From contig NZ_JAVDDT010000002.1 in assembly GCF_030848495.1 (NCBI RefSeq), positions 1-64,000 of the forward strand: DNA of 64,000 nt, read 5' to 3'. A program made the position numbers and the translations under genes. The notes under the pieces were generated by a model, which saw only the letters and a program-made list of their open reading frames with translations, was not told where the DNA came from and ran no database searches. This document shows positions 18,238-28,153 of this stretch, one piece after another; within the stretch, counting starts at the first letter, position 1; every line of letters starts with the position of its first letter. The DNA comes from Natronospira bacteriovora. Its GTDB lineage: Bacteria; Pseudomonadota; Gammaproteobacteria; Natronospirales; Natronospiraceae.

Positions 18238-19909
18238 TTAGATCAATGATCACCGGGTCGTGGTCGGAGCTGCGCCATGGGCCGGGTTGCTGGAACTGGA
18301 GGAAGCGGGGTTCATCGGCGTTGATGGGCCAGAAGTGTACGCGCTGGATGTCGTCGGCCAGTTCCGGCGAAGCGATGGCCGTATCCAGGTAGCCGGATTC
18401 ACCCCGGAACACATAGCTGTAGCGTTGTTCCGCGGGCACATGGTTGGCCACCAGATCCACATAGCCGGCATCCCGCAATGCCTGCACCGGGTCTTCACCA
18501 CCGTAGCTGTTGATATCGCCCATGATGATGACCCGGTTCGTACCGGTCTTCTCGCGCTTGCGGTCGAGGAACTCGATCAGGGCCTCGGATTGCCGGGTGC
18601 GGCGTTCATTCCAGCAGCCCTGGCCACGGTCGATGTCGCCACTCTCCGGGCAGCCGGACTTGGCCTTGAAGTGAATCACGGCCACCAGTTTGCCCGGTCC
18701 CTCTCCGCCCAGACGGAAATGGCCGGCCACCACCGGTCGGTGATGCACGCGACGGTCATCGATGAAGGGGCCGGCCAGTTTCTCCACCCGCTCGGGACGC
18801 CAGGCAAGCACGCTGCGGATGGCATCCGTGCCCACCGCTTCACCCAGATTGAAATGGTGATACCCGCCATGTTCCAGTCCCTCACCAAGGCGATTGAGCA
18901 GATCATGCACCGCCATCGGGCGGTTCTCCACCTCGATCAGGCCGACCAGGTCAGCGTCCAGGCCAGCCGTCACGGCCTGCAGGGCACGCCGCTGGGCAGC
19001 CAGCTCCTGTTCGTCGCTCGCACCCCGTTCGCCCAGGGTCAGGAAGTAATTCTCCACATTGAATGCCGCCAGGCGGGGGCCGCCGTGGCGGGCCGGCGGT
19101 GGTGGGCGCGGATTGCTGTCCTCGAAGCGAAGGGTGTCGGGCGCGAGGGGGTGAATCCGCCATCGCCCGAAGGCGTGGGTGAGAATGCCCTGCAGGGAAG
19201 GCAGCTGGCTGCCGACCCGGCGCGTGCCGTTCTCATCCAGGTAGGGCGTGGGATCGGGATGCTGACGGTAATGGGCATCATCCAGAATGATGCGGTAGGC
19301 GGCATGATCCCGGCTGCGCCTGAGGGCTTCGGGTAGGCCGCCGGGGAAATTGCCCGGGCGGAACAGGCGGGGACCGGCCACCAGGTCGAGGCTGCCGTAG
19401 CGCGCCAGTTCGAAGCTGCCGGTGACGGTCAGCGGTCCCTCGATCTCCACCAGGCGGCCCTCGAAGCGCTGCCACTTCTGCCGGTCGGCCTCGGGCAATT
19501 CCAGGGGCAGGGGATCGGGCAGACCCGGTTCACCGCAGACCAGGATCTGGCTGACTCGGCCAAGCTGCCTCTGGCCACGAAACTCGCCGGCCCGGGCCGC
19601 GATGACCACGTCCTGACCACTGGCAATGACGGGCTCGGCGGGGGAGAGGCCGGGGGCATACACGAAGATGCCCGTCGCCGGCTCCCCGGACTGCAGGTAG
19701 AAGCCGTTCAGCTGCTCTTCTCCCCGGAAGTCACCGGTGACAATGCCGCGTACCAGCACCCGCTCGCCCTCCTGCCGGGCTCCGCTCTCACCCTTGAGCT
19801 CGGCAATGGGGGTGAGGCCCTCCACCGGGCAGTCGGCCCAGGCCGGTGTGCATAGCAGGCTGAACCAGGCAAGGAAAACGACGATCAGGGATTTATTGAC
19901 GATGTCCAT
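18227..19909 (-). CDS. Secreted ExeM/NucH-type extracellular nuclease
   Basis: A 560-residue exported protein. The signal peptide MDIVNKSLIVVFLAWFSLL ends near CTPAWA. An OB-fold/lamin-like N-terminal region (about 25-260) is followed by an endonuclease/exonuclease/phosphatase domain. That domain shows LAAFNVENYFLT, LVGLIEVENRP (catalytic Glu), IIMGDINSYG, and SSDHDPVII. ExeM-type enzymes degrade extracellular DNA for nutrient scavenging or biofilm turnover. The start is placed at the signal peptide. No C-terminal sorting tail is seen. The last residues are encoded in a small palindromic repeat. Confidence 0.88.
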   Translation of the reverse strand: MDIVNKSLIVVFLAWFSLLCTPAWADCPVEGLTPIAELKGESGARQEGERVLVRGIVTGDFRGEEQLNGFYLQSGEPATGIFVYAPGLSPAEPVIASGQDVVIAARAGEFRGQRQLGRVSQILVCGEPGLPDPLPLELPEADRQKWQRFEGRLVEIEGPLTVTGSFELARYGSLDLVAGPRLFRPGNFPGGLPEALRRSRDHAAYRIILDDAHYRQHPDPTPYLDENGTRRVGSQLPSLQGILTHAFGRWRIHPLAPDTLRFEDSNPRPPPPARHGGPRLAAFNVENYFLTLGERGASDEQELAAQRRALQAVTAGLDADLVGLIEVENRPMAVHDLLNRLGEGLEHGGYHHFNLGEAVGTDAIRSVLAWRPERVEKLAGPFIDDRRVHHRPVVAGHFRLGGEGPGKLVAVIHFKAKSGCPESGDIDRGQGCWNERRTRQSEALIEFLDRKREKTGTNRVIIMGDINSYGGEDPVQALRDAGYVDLVANHVPAEQRYSYVFRGESGYLDTAIASPELADDIQRVHFWPINADEPRFLQFQQPGPWRSSDHDPVIIDLRNH

Positions 19910-20001
19910 GCCCGCATTATGACACCGCCGGGGCGCGGCCGGATGCGACATCGCCTGTCGGACAGGGCTGATATGATGGGTACGTACAGGAGGACATGAT
20001 C

Positions 20002-20904
20002 ATGCCGCAGCGACTCGACAATCGACTGGTGATCGGGATCTCTTCCCGCACCCTGTTTGATCTGGAAGACAGCCACCGCCGCTTTGAAGAGGAGGGCGTG
20101 GAGGCCTATTCGGCCTTCCAGATCGAGCACGAGAACGACATTCTCGAGCCGGGGGTGGCCTTCCCCCTGGTGCGCAAGCTGCTGCACCTGAACAAGGGGC
20201 GAGAGGAGCCCCTGGTGGAGGTGATCCTGCTCTCCCGCAACAGCGCGGACACCGGCCTGAGGGTCTTCAACTCCATCGAGCATCACAAACTGGGCATCAC
20301 CCGGGCCGCGTTCACCAACGGGGAATCACCCTGGCGCTACATCGGGCCTTTCGGCGCGGATCTCTTTCTGTCCGCCCACGGCAGTGACGTGGGGGCGGCC
20401 CTGCGTGCGGGCTGCGCCGCCGCCACCCTGGTGCCCTCGGCGGCCGGAGCCAATGATTCCGACCAGATCCGCCTGGCCTTCGACGGCGACGCGGTGTTGT
20501 TCTCCGACGAGGCCGAGCGCATCTTTCGGGAGAAGGGCCTGGATGAGTTCCGCAAGTCGGAAAAGTCCTCGGCGCGCCGGGCCCTGTCCGGCGGCCCCTT
20601 CCGCAACTTTCTCTCCGCCCTGCACCGTATTCAGCAGGCCTTCCCCATCGAGGACAGCCCCATTCGCACCGCCCTGGTCACGGCCCGGGATGCCCCGGCC
20701 CATGAACGGGTGATCCGCACCCTGAGGGAATGGGACATTCGTATCGATGAAGCCATTTTCCTCGGCGGCATGGACAAGACGCCTTTCCTGCAGGCCTTTG
20801 GCGCGGACATATTCTTCGACGACCAGCGTGCCCATGTGGAACGGGCGGCGAATATCGTGGCCACCGGCCATGTGCCCCATGGCATCGCCAACGAGGGAAA
20901 CTAG
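20002..20904 (+). CDS. 5'-nucleotidase (NT5C1-type)
   Basis: A 300-residue protein of the cytosolic 5'-nucleotidase family, which dephosphorylates nucleoside monophosphates. The HAD-like Asp motif is modified (LVIGISSRTLFDLEDSH). It also has AYSAFQIEHEND, LVEVILLSRNSADTGLRVFNSIEHH, and FLGGMDKTPFLQAFGADIFFDDQ near the C-terminus. The ATG at 20002 has AGGAGG eight bases upstream; the ATG at 19996 is too close to it. It is convergent with the fused transferase gene, overlapping by 4 nt at the stops. It may salvage nucleotides released by the neighbouring nuclease (inference). Confidence 0.88.
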   Translation: MPQRLDNRLVIGISSRTLFDLEDSHRRFEEEGVEAYSAFQIEHENDILEPGVAFPLVRKLLHLNKGREEPLVEVILLSRNSADTGLRVFNSIEHHKLGITRAAFTNGESPWRYIGPFGADLFLSAHGSDVGAALRAGCAAATLVPSAAGANDSDQIRLAFDGDAVLFSDEAERIFREKGLDEFRKSEKSSARRALSGGPFRNFLSALHRIQQAFPIEDSPIRTALVTARDAPAHERVIRTLREWDIRIDEAIFLGGMDKTPFLQAFGADIFFDDQRAHVERAANIVATGHVPHGIANEGN

Positions 20905-22265
20905 GCGCTTTTCCGTTCAGGGCCTCGCAGCAGTCGCCGTCGCAGTCGGGCCAGCCGGGGCAGGGGAACGCCCAGGGCGTGACCGATCAGCACCAGACGG
21001 TGGGCAAGAAAGACCCGCCAGAAGCCGGCCCGCTCCCAGTTGCGCGCCGAACTGAGCGCCGGCAGTGGCAGCAGGTGGATGCGTCCTTCACGGCGCAGGC
21101 GTTTCACCAGCAGGTAATCTTCCATCAAGGGGGTCTCGGGGAAGCCGCCCACGCGGAAGAAGACTTCGTGGCGGCAGAACAGGCCCTGGTCCCCGTAGGG
21201 CAGGCGCAGCAGACGGCAGCGCAGGGCCACCAGCCACTCCATCAGACGATAGCGCAGCCCTCGGCCGTCGACCTTAAAACGAAAGGCGCCGGCCACCACG
21301 CGCTCACCCCCGCCTGCCCCGGACAGGGCGGCGAACAATGGATCCCGCCAGCCCTCGGCCAGCCGTGTGTCCGCATGCAGGAAGAGCAGCAGGGGGTGGC
21401 GGGCCTCCCGGGCGGCATGGTTCATCTGTACGGCCCGCCCGGGAGGGGTGTGGATTACCCTGGCCCCGGCTTCCGCCGCTGCTTGAACGCTGCCATCCTC
21501 ACTGCCGCCGTCGGCCACGATGACCTCGTCTGCACCCTCGGCGAACAGGCGGCGTACCTGGGCCGGTATCCGTTCCGCTTCATTGAGTACCGGCAGGATG
21601 ACGCTCACGCCGTCGTCGGGCGACAGGGCAGGGGCCTGTCGCCGGGCCCGTCGCCAATGCCCCAGATCGGCCGCTTCATCCACATCGTCCAGAGTTGGGA
21701 GCAGGCGGCAGGACAGGCCCGCCTCGGCGGCCCGCGCCAGGGTCAGACCCAGCACTTCCGGCCCGCCCCAGGGCATGGAATGGAACAGGGCCGGTGGCAG
21801 CTCGCGCCCCAGGCCGATCAGGTAATAGCCGCCGTCCCGGGCCGGGCCGAGAACCAGCTCCTTGTCCTGGAGGGCATCCAGGGCCTGTTGCAGTCGTTCG
21901 ACGCTGAGGCCGGGGATGTCACTGCCGATGATCAGCTGCCGGCTCGCACCCGCTTCCAGGCCGGCACGAAAGCTTGCCGCCATGCGCTCACCCAGGTCGC
22001 CACTGGCCTGGGCTTCCACTGGAAGCAGCCGTCCGAAGCAGTCCGTGGCGCGTTCCAGGGGACCGGACAGCGCCAGGCGGGCCTCCAGGCCCGGGCGACG
22101 GCGAGCGCACAGGCAGGCCAGGGTGATCGCACGCAGGCTCATGGCCTGTTGCAGGCGGGCGGCACCGTCGGCACCCAGGGCCGGGATCAGTCGTGTCTTG
22201 CTCTGGCCCGGCAGGGGCAGGCGGCTGAAAACCGTCAGGCGTTCACGGCCTGACTCAACGGCCAT
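20901..22265 (-). CDS. Fused DUF2064 transferase and family 2 glycosyltransferase
   Basis: A 454-residue two-domain protein. Residues 1-210 match the DUF2064/TIGR04282 group (LTVFSRLPLPGQSKTRL, GSDIPGLS, GPARDGGYYLIGL). Residues 215-440 match the TIGR04283 glycosyltransferase (VSVILPVLNEAERI, VIVADGGSEDGS, LLFLHADTRL, GAFRFKVDGRG, YGDQGLFCRH). These two are usually separate adjacent genes, and TIGR04283 members are annotated with arsenosugar or radical-SAM/selenodomain clusters. No radical SAM gene is here. It overlaps the upstream phosphatase gene by 11 nt, so the two are cotranscribed. Confidence 0.85.
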   Translation of the reverse strand: MAVESGRERLTVFSRLPLPGQSKTRLIPALGADGAARLQQAMSLRAITLACLCARRRPGLEARLALSGPLERATDCFGRLLPVEAQASGDLGERMAASFRAGLEAGASRQLIIGSDIPGLSVERLQQALDALQDKELVLGPARDGGYYLIGLGRELPPALFHSMPWGGPEVLGLTLARAAEAGLSCRLLPTLDDVDEAADLGHWRRARRQAPALSPDDGVSVILPVLNEAERIPAQVRRLFAEGADEVIVADGGSEDGSVQAAAEAGARVIHTPPGRAVQMNHAAREARHPLLLFLHADTRLAEGWRDPLFAALSGAGGGERVVAGAFRFKVDGRGLRYRLMEWLVALRCRLLRLPYGDQGLFCRHEVFFRVGGFPETPLMEDYLLVKRLRREGRIHLLPLPALSSARNWERAGFWRVFLAHRLVLIGHALGVPLPRLARLRRRLLRGPERKSA

Positions 22266-22791
22266 CCGGAATCCGGCCGGATTCGATCATCTCACGCACC
22301 TGGTCTTCCAGCCCCGTCAGCCCGTGTTCGCGGCCGATTCGCAGGGATTCTTCCAGCCCCGCGCCTTCAATGAGATGCGAACGCAGGGCAAACATGGCCC
22401 CAACGCGGTTACCGCTGGCGCAGTGGTAGAGGGCCGGCTGGTCACCGGCAGCGGCGATGGCCCGGTCGAAGGCCTCGATGGCCGGTCGTGTCAGCCCGTC
22501 GGCACCGGCCACGGGGATAGGGATGTAGAGCATGCCGAGAGATGTGACAACATCACTCGGCTGCCAATCGCCATATTCACTGACGCCACGCAGATCCACC
22601 ACGGTGCGGATGCCGGCATCACGGGCTTCGCGCAACTGTTCCTGATCCGGTGGACCGCCAATCAGCGTGTTCTCGTCCACTTGCGTCTTGTGTGGGATGT
22701 CGGGCATCTCCGTACCTCCGGCTTCGGCCGGGTTGCCCACCGGGGAAAGCCAGACAAAGATCAGTGCCAATGCCAGAATAAGGGTTCTCAT
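22255..22791 (-). CDS. Exported DUF442-like protein tyrosine phosphatase
   Basis: A 178-residue protein with a signal peptide (MRTLILALALIFVWLSP, cleavage near AEA). The phosphatase fold has the Cys-x5-Arg loop in YHCASGNRVGA. Preceding DLRGVSEYGD and GLMYIPIP-like strands match the beta-lactamase-hydrolase-like/DUF442 group. GGAGAT upstream of the ATG supports this start. First gene of a two-gene unit with the fused transferase. Substrate unknown; periplasmic location is inferred. Confidence 0.8.
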   Translation of the reverse strand: MRTLILALALIFVWLSPVGNPAEAGGTEMPDIPHKTQVDENTLIGGPPDQEQLREARDAGIRTVVDLRGVSEYGDWQPSDVVTSLGMLYIPIPVAGADGLTRPAIEAFDRAIAAAGDQPALYHCASGNRVGAMFALRSHLIEGAGLEESLRIGREHGLTGLEDQVREMIESGRIPDGR

Positions 22792-22955
22792 CAGGATCTC
22801 CCGCAGCGAGTGTCTTGCGGATATTGTCGACGCCCGTTTAATCGTGGTCAAACTCCGGGTTCATGCCATTCCACGATGCCGGGATGATAACCTTGCAGTC
22901 AGTTTGACTCTGCCAGATTGACAGCAGCGGGCAAGAGAGCGAAGGAGAGGGTGAG

Positions 22956-24341
22956 GTGCCGGAAGTCCAAATCCATGGTGCTGCAGGGACGGTGACCGGC
23001 TCCTGCTTCCTGCTTCACTTCGAGAGTCGTCGCATTCTGCTGGATTGCGGCATGGCCCAGGGGCACCCCGACGAGGAAGCCCGTAACCGCGATGCCTTTC
23101 CCTTTGATCCCGGGAGCATTGATGCCGTGGTGCTGAGCCACGCCCATCTGGATCACTCTGGCCTGTTGCCCCGCCTGGTTCAGCAGGGTTTCACCGGCCC
23201 CATCTACACCCATCGGGCCAGCCGCGACATCGTCGGTATTCTGCTGGAAGATGCGGCCTGGCTGGCGGAGCGTGAAGCCGAGTTCCTGGGTCGGCGGGAC
23301 AATGGCAAGAATGGTGATTCGGTCGAGCCCCTGTTCACGATGGAGGATGTGCGTGCCTGCATGGCGCAGATCCGGCCCCTGGATTACGACAAGGTTTACG
23401 ACATTCTCCCCAATGTCCGGTTACGGCTCCAGGATGCCGGGCATATCCTTGGATCCGCGGTGGTCAGTATCGATACCCGTTCAGGCGGTGCCTGGCGTCG
23501 TCTGATCCATACCGGCGACCTGGGGCAGAAGGGCAGTCCGCTGATGCCCGACTGGAAGACACCGGAGGCAGCGGATCTGGTGCTGATGGAATCCACTTAC
23601 GGAGATCGCTGCCATCGCAGCCGCCAGGAAACGGACTTCGAGCTCAAGCAGATCATTCAGTCGGCGTCCGAAGGTCGTGGCAACATTCTGATACCCGCCT
23701 TCGCCGTTGGCCGTACTCAGGAGCTGCTCTATCTTTTCGGAAAGCATTACGGTGACTGGGGGCTGGACGGCTGGCAGATCTTTCTGGACGCACCCCTGGG
23801 CATCAAGGCCACGGAAATCCATGCCCGCCATGACCGCTTTCTGCGGCCCGAGGCGGCGGCCTGGGTGCGCCAGACACGTTTCCGTTTCCCCAATCTTCGT
23901 TTCACCGAAAGCGCGGAACAGTCCATGGCCATCAACCGCATACAGAGCGGGGCCATCATCATCGCCGGCAGCGGCATGTGTACCGGCGGCCGTATTCGGC
24001 ATCACCTCAAGCATCAGGTTGGGCGTTCGGGAACCCAGATCATCATTGCCGGTTTCCAGGCCGAGGGCACCACCGGCCGTCAGCTGGTGGATGGTGCTCC
24101 CAGCATTCGCCTTTGGGGCGAGGAGTACCGTGTCAATGCTCGCATCCACACCGTGGGCGGCATTTCCGCCCATGCCGATCGCGACGGCCTGTGTGACTGG
24201 TATCGCGGCTTCACCCTGCCGCCCGCTGTTGCCTTGATTCATGGGGAAGAAAAGGCTCGTGAGGCCTTGGCGGCCACTCTGCGCGAACGCTTCAGTGTCG
24301 ATGCTGCCTGCCCGGAACGGGGTGATCGGCTCGACTACTAA
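22956..24341 (+). CDS. Beta-CASP metallo-beta-lactamase RNA exonuclease
   Basis: A 461-residue beta-CASP protein related to CPSF73/RNase J-like exonucleases. It shows the metal motif SHAHLDHSG (about 62-70), DAGHILGSA, STYGDR, the beta-CASP helix IPAFAVGRTQELLYL, AGSGMCTGGRIRHHL, and the terminal HTVGGISAHADRD motif. The GTG start has GGAGAGGG upstream. Predicted Zn2+-dependent nuclease acting on RNA in the cytoplasm. Its TAA stop lies inside the CTAA that borders the large cruciform repeat. Confidence 0.88.
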   Translation: MPEVQIHGAAGTVTGSCFLLHFESRRILLDCGMAQGHPDEEARNRDAFPFDPGSIDAVVLSHAHLDHSGLLPRLVQQGFTGPIYTHRASRDIVGILLEDAAWLAEREAEFLGRRDNGKNGDSVEPLFTMEDVRACMAQIRPLDYDKVYDILPNVRLRLQDAGHILGSAVVSIDTRSGGAWRRLIHTGDLGQKGSPLMPDWKTPEAADLVLMESTYGDRCHRSRQETDFELKQIIQSASEGRGNILIPAFAVGRTQELLYLFGKHYGDWGLDGWQIFLDAPLGIKATEIHARHDRFLRPEAAAWVRQTRFRFPNLRFTESAEQSMAINRIQSGAIIIAGSGMCTGGRIRHHLKHQVGRSGTQIIIAGFQAEGTTGRQLVDGAPSIRLWGEEYRVNARIHTVGGISAHADRDGLCDWYRGFTLPPAVALIHGEEKAREALAATLRERFSVDAACPERGDRLDY

Positions 24342-24616
24342 GGAACCTCTGATTAATTCATTCGCGCCCGCAGCCAACGGGATTTTTCCTCTCGCGAGGC
24401 GCGACGAGCGTAGTGTAGCCTCTGCGCTACATGAGTGAGGAGTAACGAAGTCGAGAGGGAAAATCCCGTTGGCCCACAAGGGGTTGGCGCTGAGAGCTGC
24501 TGATTCTGCGTTACAGCGCTTGCCCGTAGCGCAGAGGCTACTGTGCTGCGCGCTGCGCCTTGACTCAGCAGCTCTCAGCGCCAACTGCGGGTGCGAATGA
24601 ATTAATCAGAGGTTCC
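24342..24616. repeat. Large GGAACCTC cruciform element A
   Basis: The 275-bp element has 32-nt outer arms (24342-24373 and 24585-24616) that pair with a single G-U. Two inner stems follow. One runs from CCAACGGG to CCCGTTGG around an inner GTAGC/GCTAC hairpin. The other (24483-24503 with 24565-24585) is a perfect 21-bp stem. It therefore folds as a three-way junction. CTAA flanks both sides (24338-24341 and 24617-24620), like a 4-bp target duplication of the YTAR type made by IS5-family elements. No ORF is inside. Together with the promoter downstream it fills the gene-free stretch 24342-24697. Confidence 0.9.
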
Positions 24617-24624
24617 CTAATGAA

Positions 24625-24665
24625 TTGACCCGAATCAACTCCTCTCTCGTGAATTGGGCTACGCT
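24625..24665 (+). promoter_or_regulatory. FNR/Anr-type promoter of the decaheme cytochrome operon
   Basis: TTGACCCGAATCAA (24625-24638) matches the FNR/Anr box TTGAT-N4-ATCAA at 9 of 10 defined bases. After 21 nt comes TACGCT (24660-24665), the spacing of a class II site centred near -41.5. The start codon is 32 nt further on. The flavin reductase operon at 33.3 kb has the same arrangement. Confidence 0.7.
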
Positions 24666-24697
24666 TTGCGATGGAGGGATCAGCTCTGGGAGGGAAG

Positions 24698-25600
24698 ATG
24701 ATACTCGGGTATCTGCTGTTGCTGGGGACGGTCTGGTCCGCCCAGGATTACCCGGTGGAAGCCGGCTATGCCCCGGGTGGTGAGCGCGCCTGTGTCATGT
24801 GCCACATGCGGGAGCCGGATCATCCCCTGGCGGCCATCAACAAGACGCCCCATGGCATGCTGGGAGACCCCCTGAGTCCGGCGGCCGACCGCCAGTGCCA
24901 GGCCTGTCACGGCCCCAGCCTTGCCCACCTTTCCGTGCGAGATGGTGTGCGTCCCCCACCGGCCGTTTCCTTCAACCGGAACACGCCGGCGGCGGACGCC
25001 AATCGCGCCTGCCTCAGCTGTCATGACGATGCCGCCCAGCGCCATTGGCGGGGCAGCGCCCACGAGTTCAATGACGTTTCCTGTACCGACTGTCACCAGT
25101 CCCATGTGGCCCGTGATCCCATGATGGCGAGAGCGAGTCGTGACCGGGTCTGTCTGGATTGTCATACGCGGGTGCGTGCCGAGATCCACCGGCCTTCCAC
25201 TCACCCCATGCGGGCGGGCCAGATGAGCTGCAGTGACTGCCATGCCCCCCACGGCAGCATCAGTACGGGCGAGCTGCGTTCAGCCTCCCTGAACGAAACC
25301 TGTTACAGCTGCCATGCCGAATATCGTGGCCCCTTCCTCTGGGAGCATCCGCCGGTGCGCGAGAGCTGCAGCAACTGCCATGAGCCCCACGGTGCCGTGC
25401 ATGACAATCTCCTGCGTTCCCGCGGGCCACAGCTCTGCCAGCAATGTCACTCGGCCGCCTTCCATCCCAGCACGGCCCTGCACGGCGGTGATGTTCCGCC
25501 TCGTGGTGCGTCGGCCTCCATGCTCCAGCGCAACTGCATGAACTGCCACACCCAGGTGCATGGCTCCAACCACCCCTCCGGCGTGGGGCAGACACGATGA
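24698..25600 (+). CDS. DmsE/MtrA-type decaheme c-type cytochrome
   Basis: A 300-residue periplasmic cytochrome with a short signal peptide (MILGYLLLLGTVWSA). It has exactly ten CXXCH haem sites: CVMCH, CQACH, CLSCH, CTDCH, CLDCH, CSDCH, CYSCH, CSNCH, CQQCH and CMNCH. Size and haem number fit the MtrA/DmsE/PioA family, which threads haems through an outer-membrane MtrB barrel. The start at 24698 is chosen for AGGGAAG upstream and the clean signal peptide; ATG at 24671 is the alternative. ATGA overlap couples it to the MtrB-like gene. Probable oxygen-repressed control by the upstream FNR-type site. Confidence 0.93.
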   Translation: MILGYLLLLGTVWSAQDYPVEAGYAPGGERACVMCHMREPDHPLAAINKTPHGMLGDPLSPAADRQCQACHGPSLAHLSVRDGVRPPPAVSFNRNTPAADANRACLSCHDDAAQRHWRGSAHEFNDVSCTDCHQSHVARDPMMARASRDRVCLDCHTRVRAEIHRPSTHPMRAGQMSCSDCHAPHGSISTGELRSASLNETCYSCHAEYRGPFLWEHPPVRESCSNCHEPHGAVHDNLLRSRGPQLCQQCHSAAFHPSTALHGGDVPPRGASASMLQRNCMNCHTQVHGSNHPSGVGQTR

Positions 25601-27786
25601 GTCTTTCGCCCCGGTCGGGTCGCTACTGGCTGCCAGTGCTGCTGCTGGCCCTGTCCTGGCCACTGGCGGCCGAGCAGAGCAGCGATGGGGACACGGGCTG
25701 GCTGCTGATGGACCTTGATCTTGGCCTGGGTTACCAGGACGGCGAGCTCACGGGTCTGGGCCGCAGCGACTACCTTGCTTCCGAAGGCTGGCGCGGGATT
25801 GGCGGCCTGTGGCTGGACTGGCGCAGTGAGCGGACTTCCGACGATCCCGCCCATTTCTTGCTGGACGCGGAAAGCCGCGGCCCCACAGGCCGCTGGCTCG
25901 ACATGAGCTATAACCGCCAGGGAGTCCATCGCACCCGCCTGCATTACCTGGGCCTGCCCCGCCGGCTGGGTGATGGGCTGACGCCTTACAGCGGCGCCGG
26001 CGGGTATGAGCTGCGTCTGCCCGACGACTGGGATGCCGCCGCCGGCACCTCCGACATGGGCGGACTGGATGAACCCCTCATGGTGGCCCCCTACGATCAC
26101 ATGCGGCGGGAACTCCGCCTTGCCCACGAGCGCACTCTGGATCAACGCTGGCAGCTGGGCACGGATTTCCGTGTCGAGCGCCGCGACGGGACCCGTCCCG
26201 TGGCGGCGGTCATGGGCATTACCGGCGGCAATACCCGTGCGGCACTGGTGCCGGCGCCGGTGGATTACGAGACCCGTGAAGCTGAAATCACCCTGCGTTA
26301 TCAGCGCGAGGGTTTCCATGCCGAAACCGCCTACTTTCTCTCCCGCTTTGATGGCGGCCGCAATCACATGCGTTTCGACAGCCCCTGGACGGATGTGGGA
26401 GGGTGGTCACCAGCTGCGTTTCATCCCGATGGCCGGGGCCATCTGGGCCTGCCTCCCGACAATCAGAGCCAGCAACTGCGTTTCGGTCTTGGACAGGTGC
26501 TGTCGTCCACCCTGCGACTGTCCGCCGACATGGCCATCGGGCGCACGGAACAGGACGAACCCTTCCTGGCCTACACCATCAATCCCGACCTGACGGTGGA
26601 AGAAGGCCTGCCCCGGGACAGCCTGGAAGGGCGGATTGATCTGTTGCGGATTCACGGCCGCCTGAACTGGCAGCCCATGCCCCGCCTGCGGGTGGATCTG
26701 CGTTATCGCCATGAAGACCGGGACAATCGGACGCCGGTGGATGTGTTCAATTACGTGGGTGGGGATGCCGCCAACCAGACGCCCGGTTCCGCCCATGGCC
26801 GTGCCCGGCTCAACCGGCCCATCAGTTTCACCGAGGATCGCCTGGATCTGGACACGGCCTGGCGACTCGCCGAAGGCGGGCAGCTGTCTGCCGGCTACCA
26901 GCGCCAGGCTATCCGCCGGGATTACACCGATGTGGGGCGTACCGAGGAAGACCGCATTCGCCTCGGACTTCGGCGCCCCCTGGGCGAACGCCAGCAATGG
27001 TCCTTGCGACTGGAACAGGCCTGGCGACGGGCCGATGATTACGATGCCACGGCCGATTACTTTCACAGCCATACCAGCGAATACATCGACACCGTGGACG
27101 AGGCCCTGCGCTTTGACAACCATCCCCTGATGTATCGCTACAATCTCGCGGATCGTGATCAGCAGCGGGTGGAATTGCGCTGGGATCTTTTCGCCGCCGA
27201 TGAGCTTCAGTTGGGCGCCGGCTATCAGTTCAGCCAGGAAGACTACGACAACTCACCTCTGGGGCTGGAGCGTGGCCATCGCCAGGGCTTTACCGCCGAC
27301 ATGGGCTGGCAGATCGGCAGTGCCTGGGCGCTGGATGCCTTTGCCAGCAGTGATCTCATGGAGGCGGACCAGAGCAATCGCAGTTTCCGCGGGGGTGGTT
27401 TCCTGGCCAGCGAGTTTCAGGATCCGGCCCGCAACTGGCGGGTGGAGAATCGTGACCGCTATCGCAGCCTCGGCAGCGGCCTCAACTGGCAACCACAGGA
27501 CGCCGGCTACCGCATCCGCCTGGAATGGGTTGAAAGCCGCAGCCGCAGCACCTTCGACCTCTTCAGTGGTCCCGCCCTGACACTGGAACCCCTGGATCCC
27601 GTGCGCACCCGCGGCCGGGTCATCACCCTCTCGGGCGAACATGAGCTTTCGGAGCGCATGGCACTGCGCTGGGAATGGTACCGCGACCACTTCAGCAGCG
27701 ACGACTGGGCCTGGGTCGACGTGGCACCGGACACCATCGAACGAGTCATCGGCTCCGGGCAGAGCCTGGGGTATGAAACCCTCGAT

Positions 27787-28056
<270 letters not shown>

Positions 28057-28153
28057 CTGCCATCGCTTGCGGGAGGGGGAAGGCTCGTGTAGCGTTAAAA
28101 AGGTCACTGAAAAGGGGGTGACAGGATAGTCAAAAAATGCAAGGAGCATTTAA

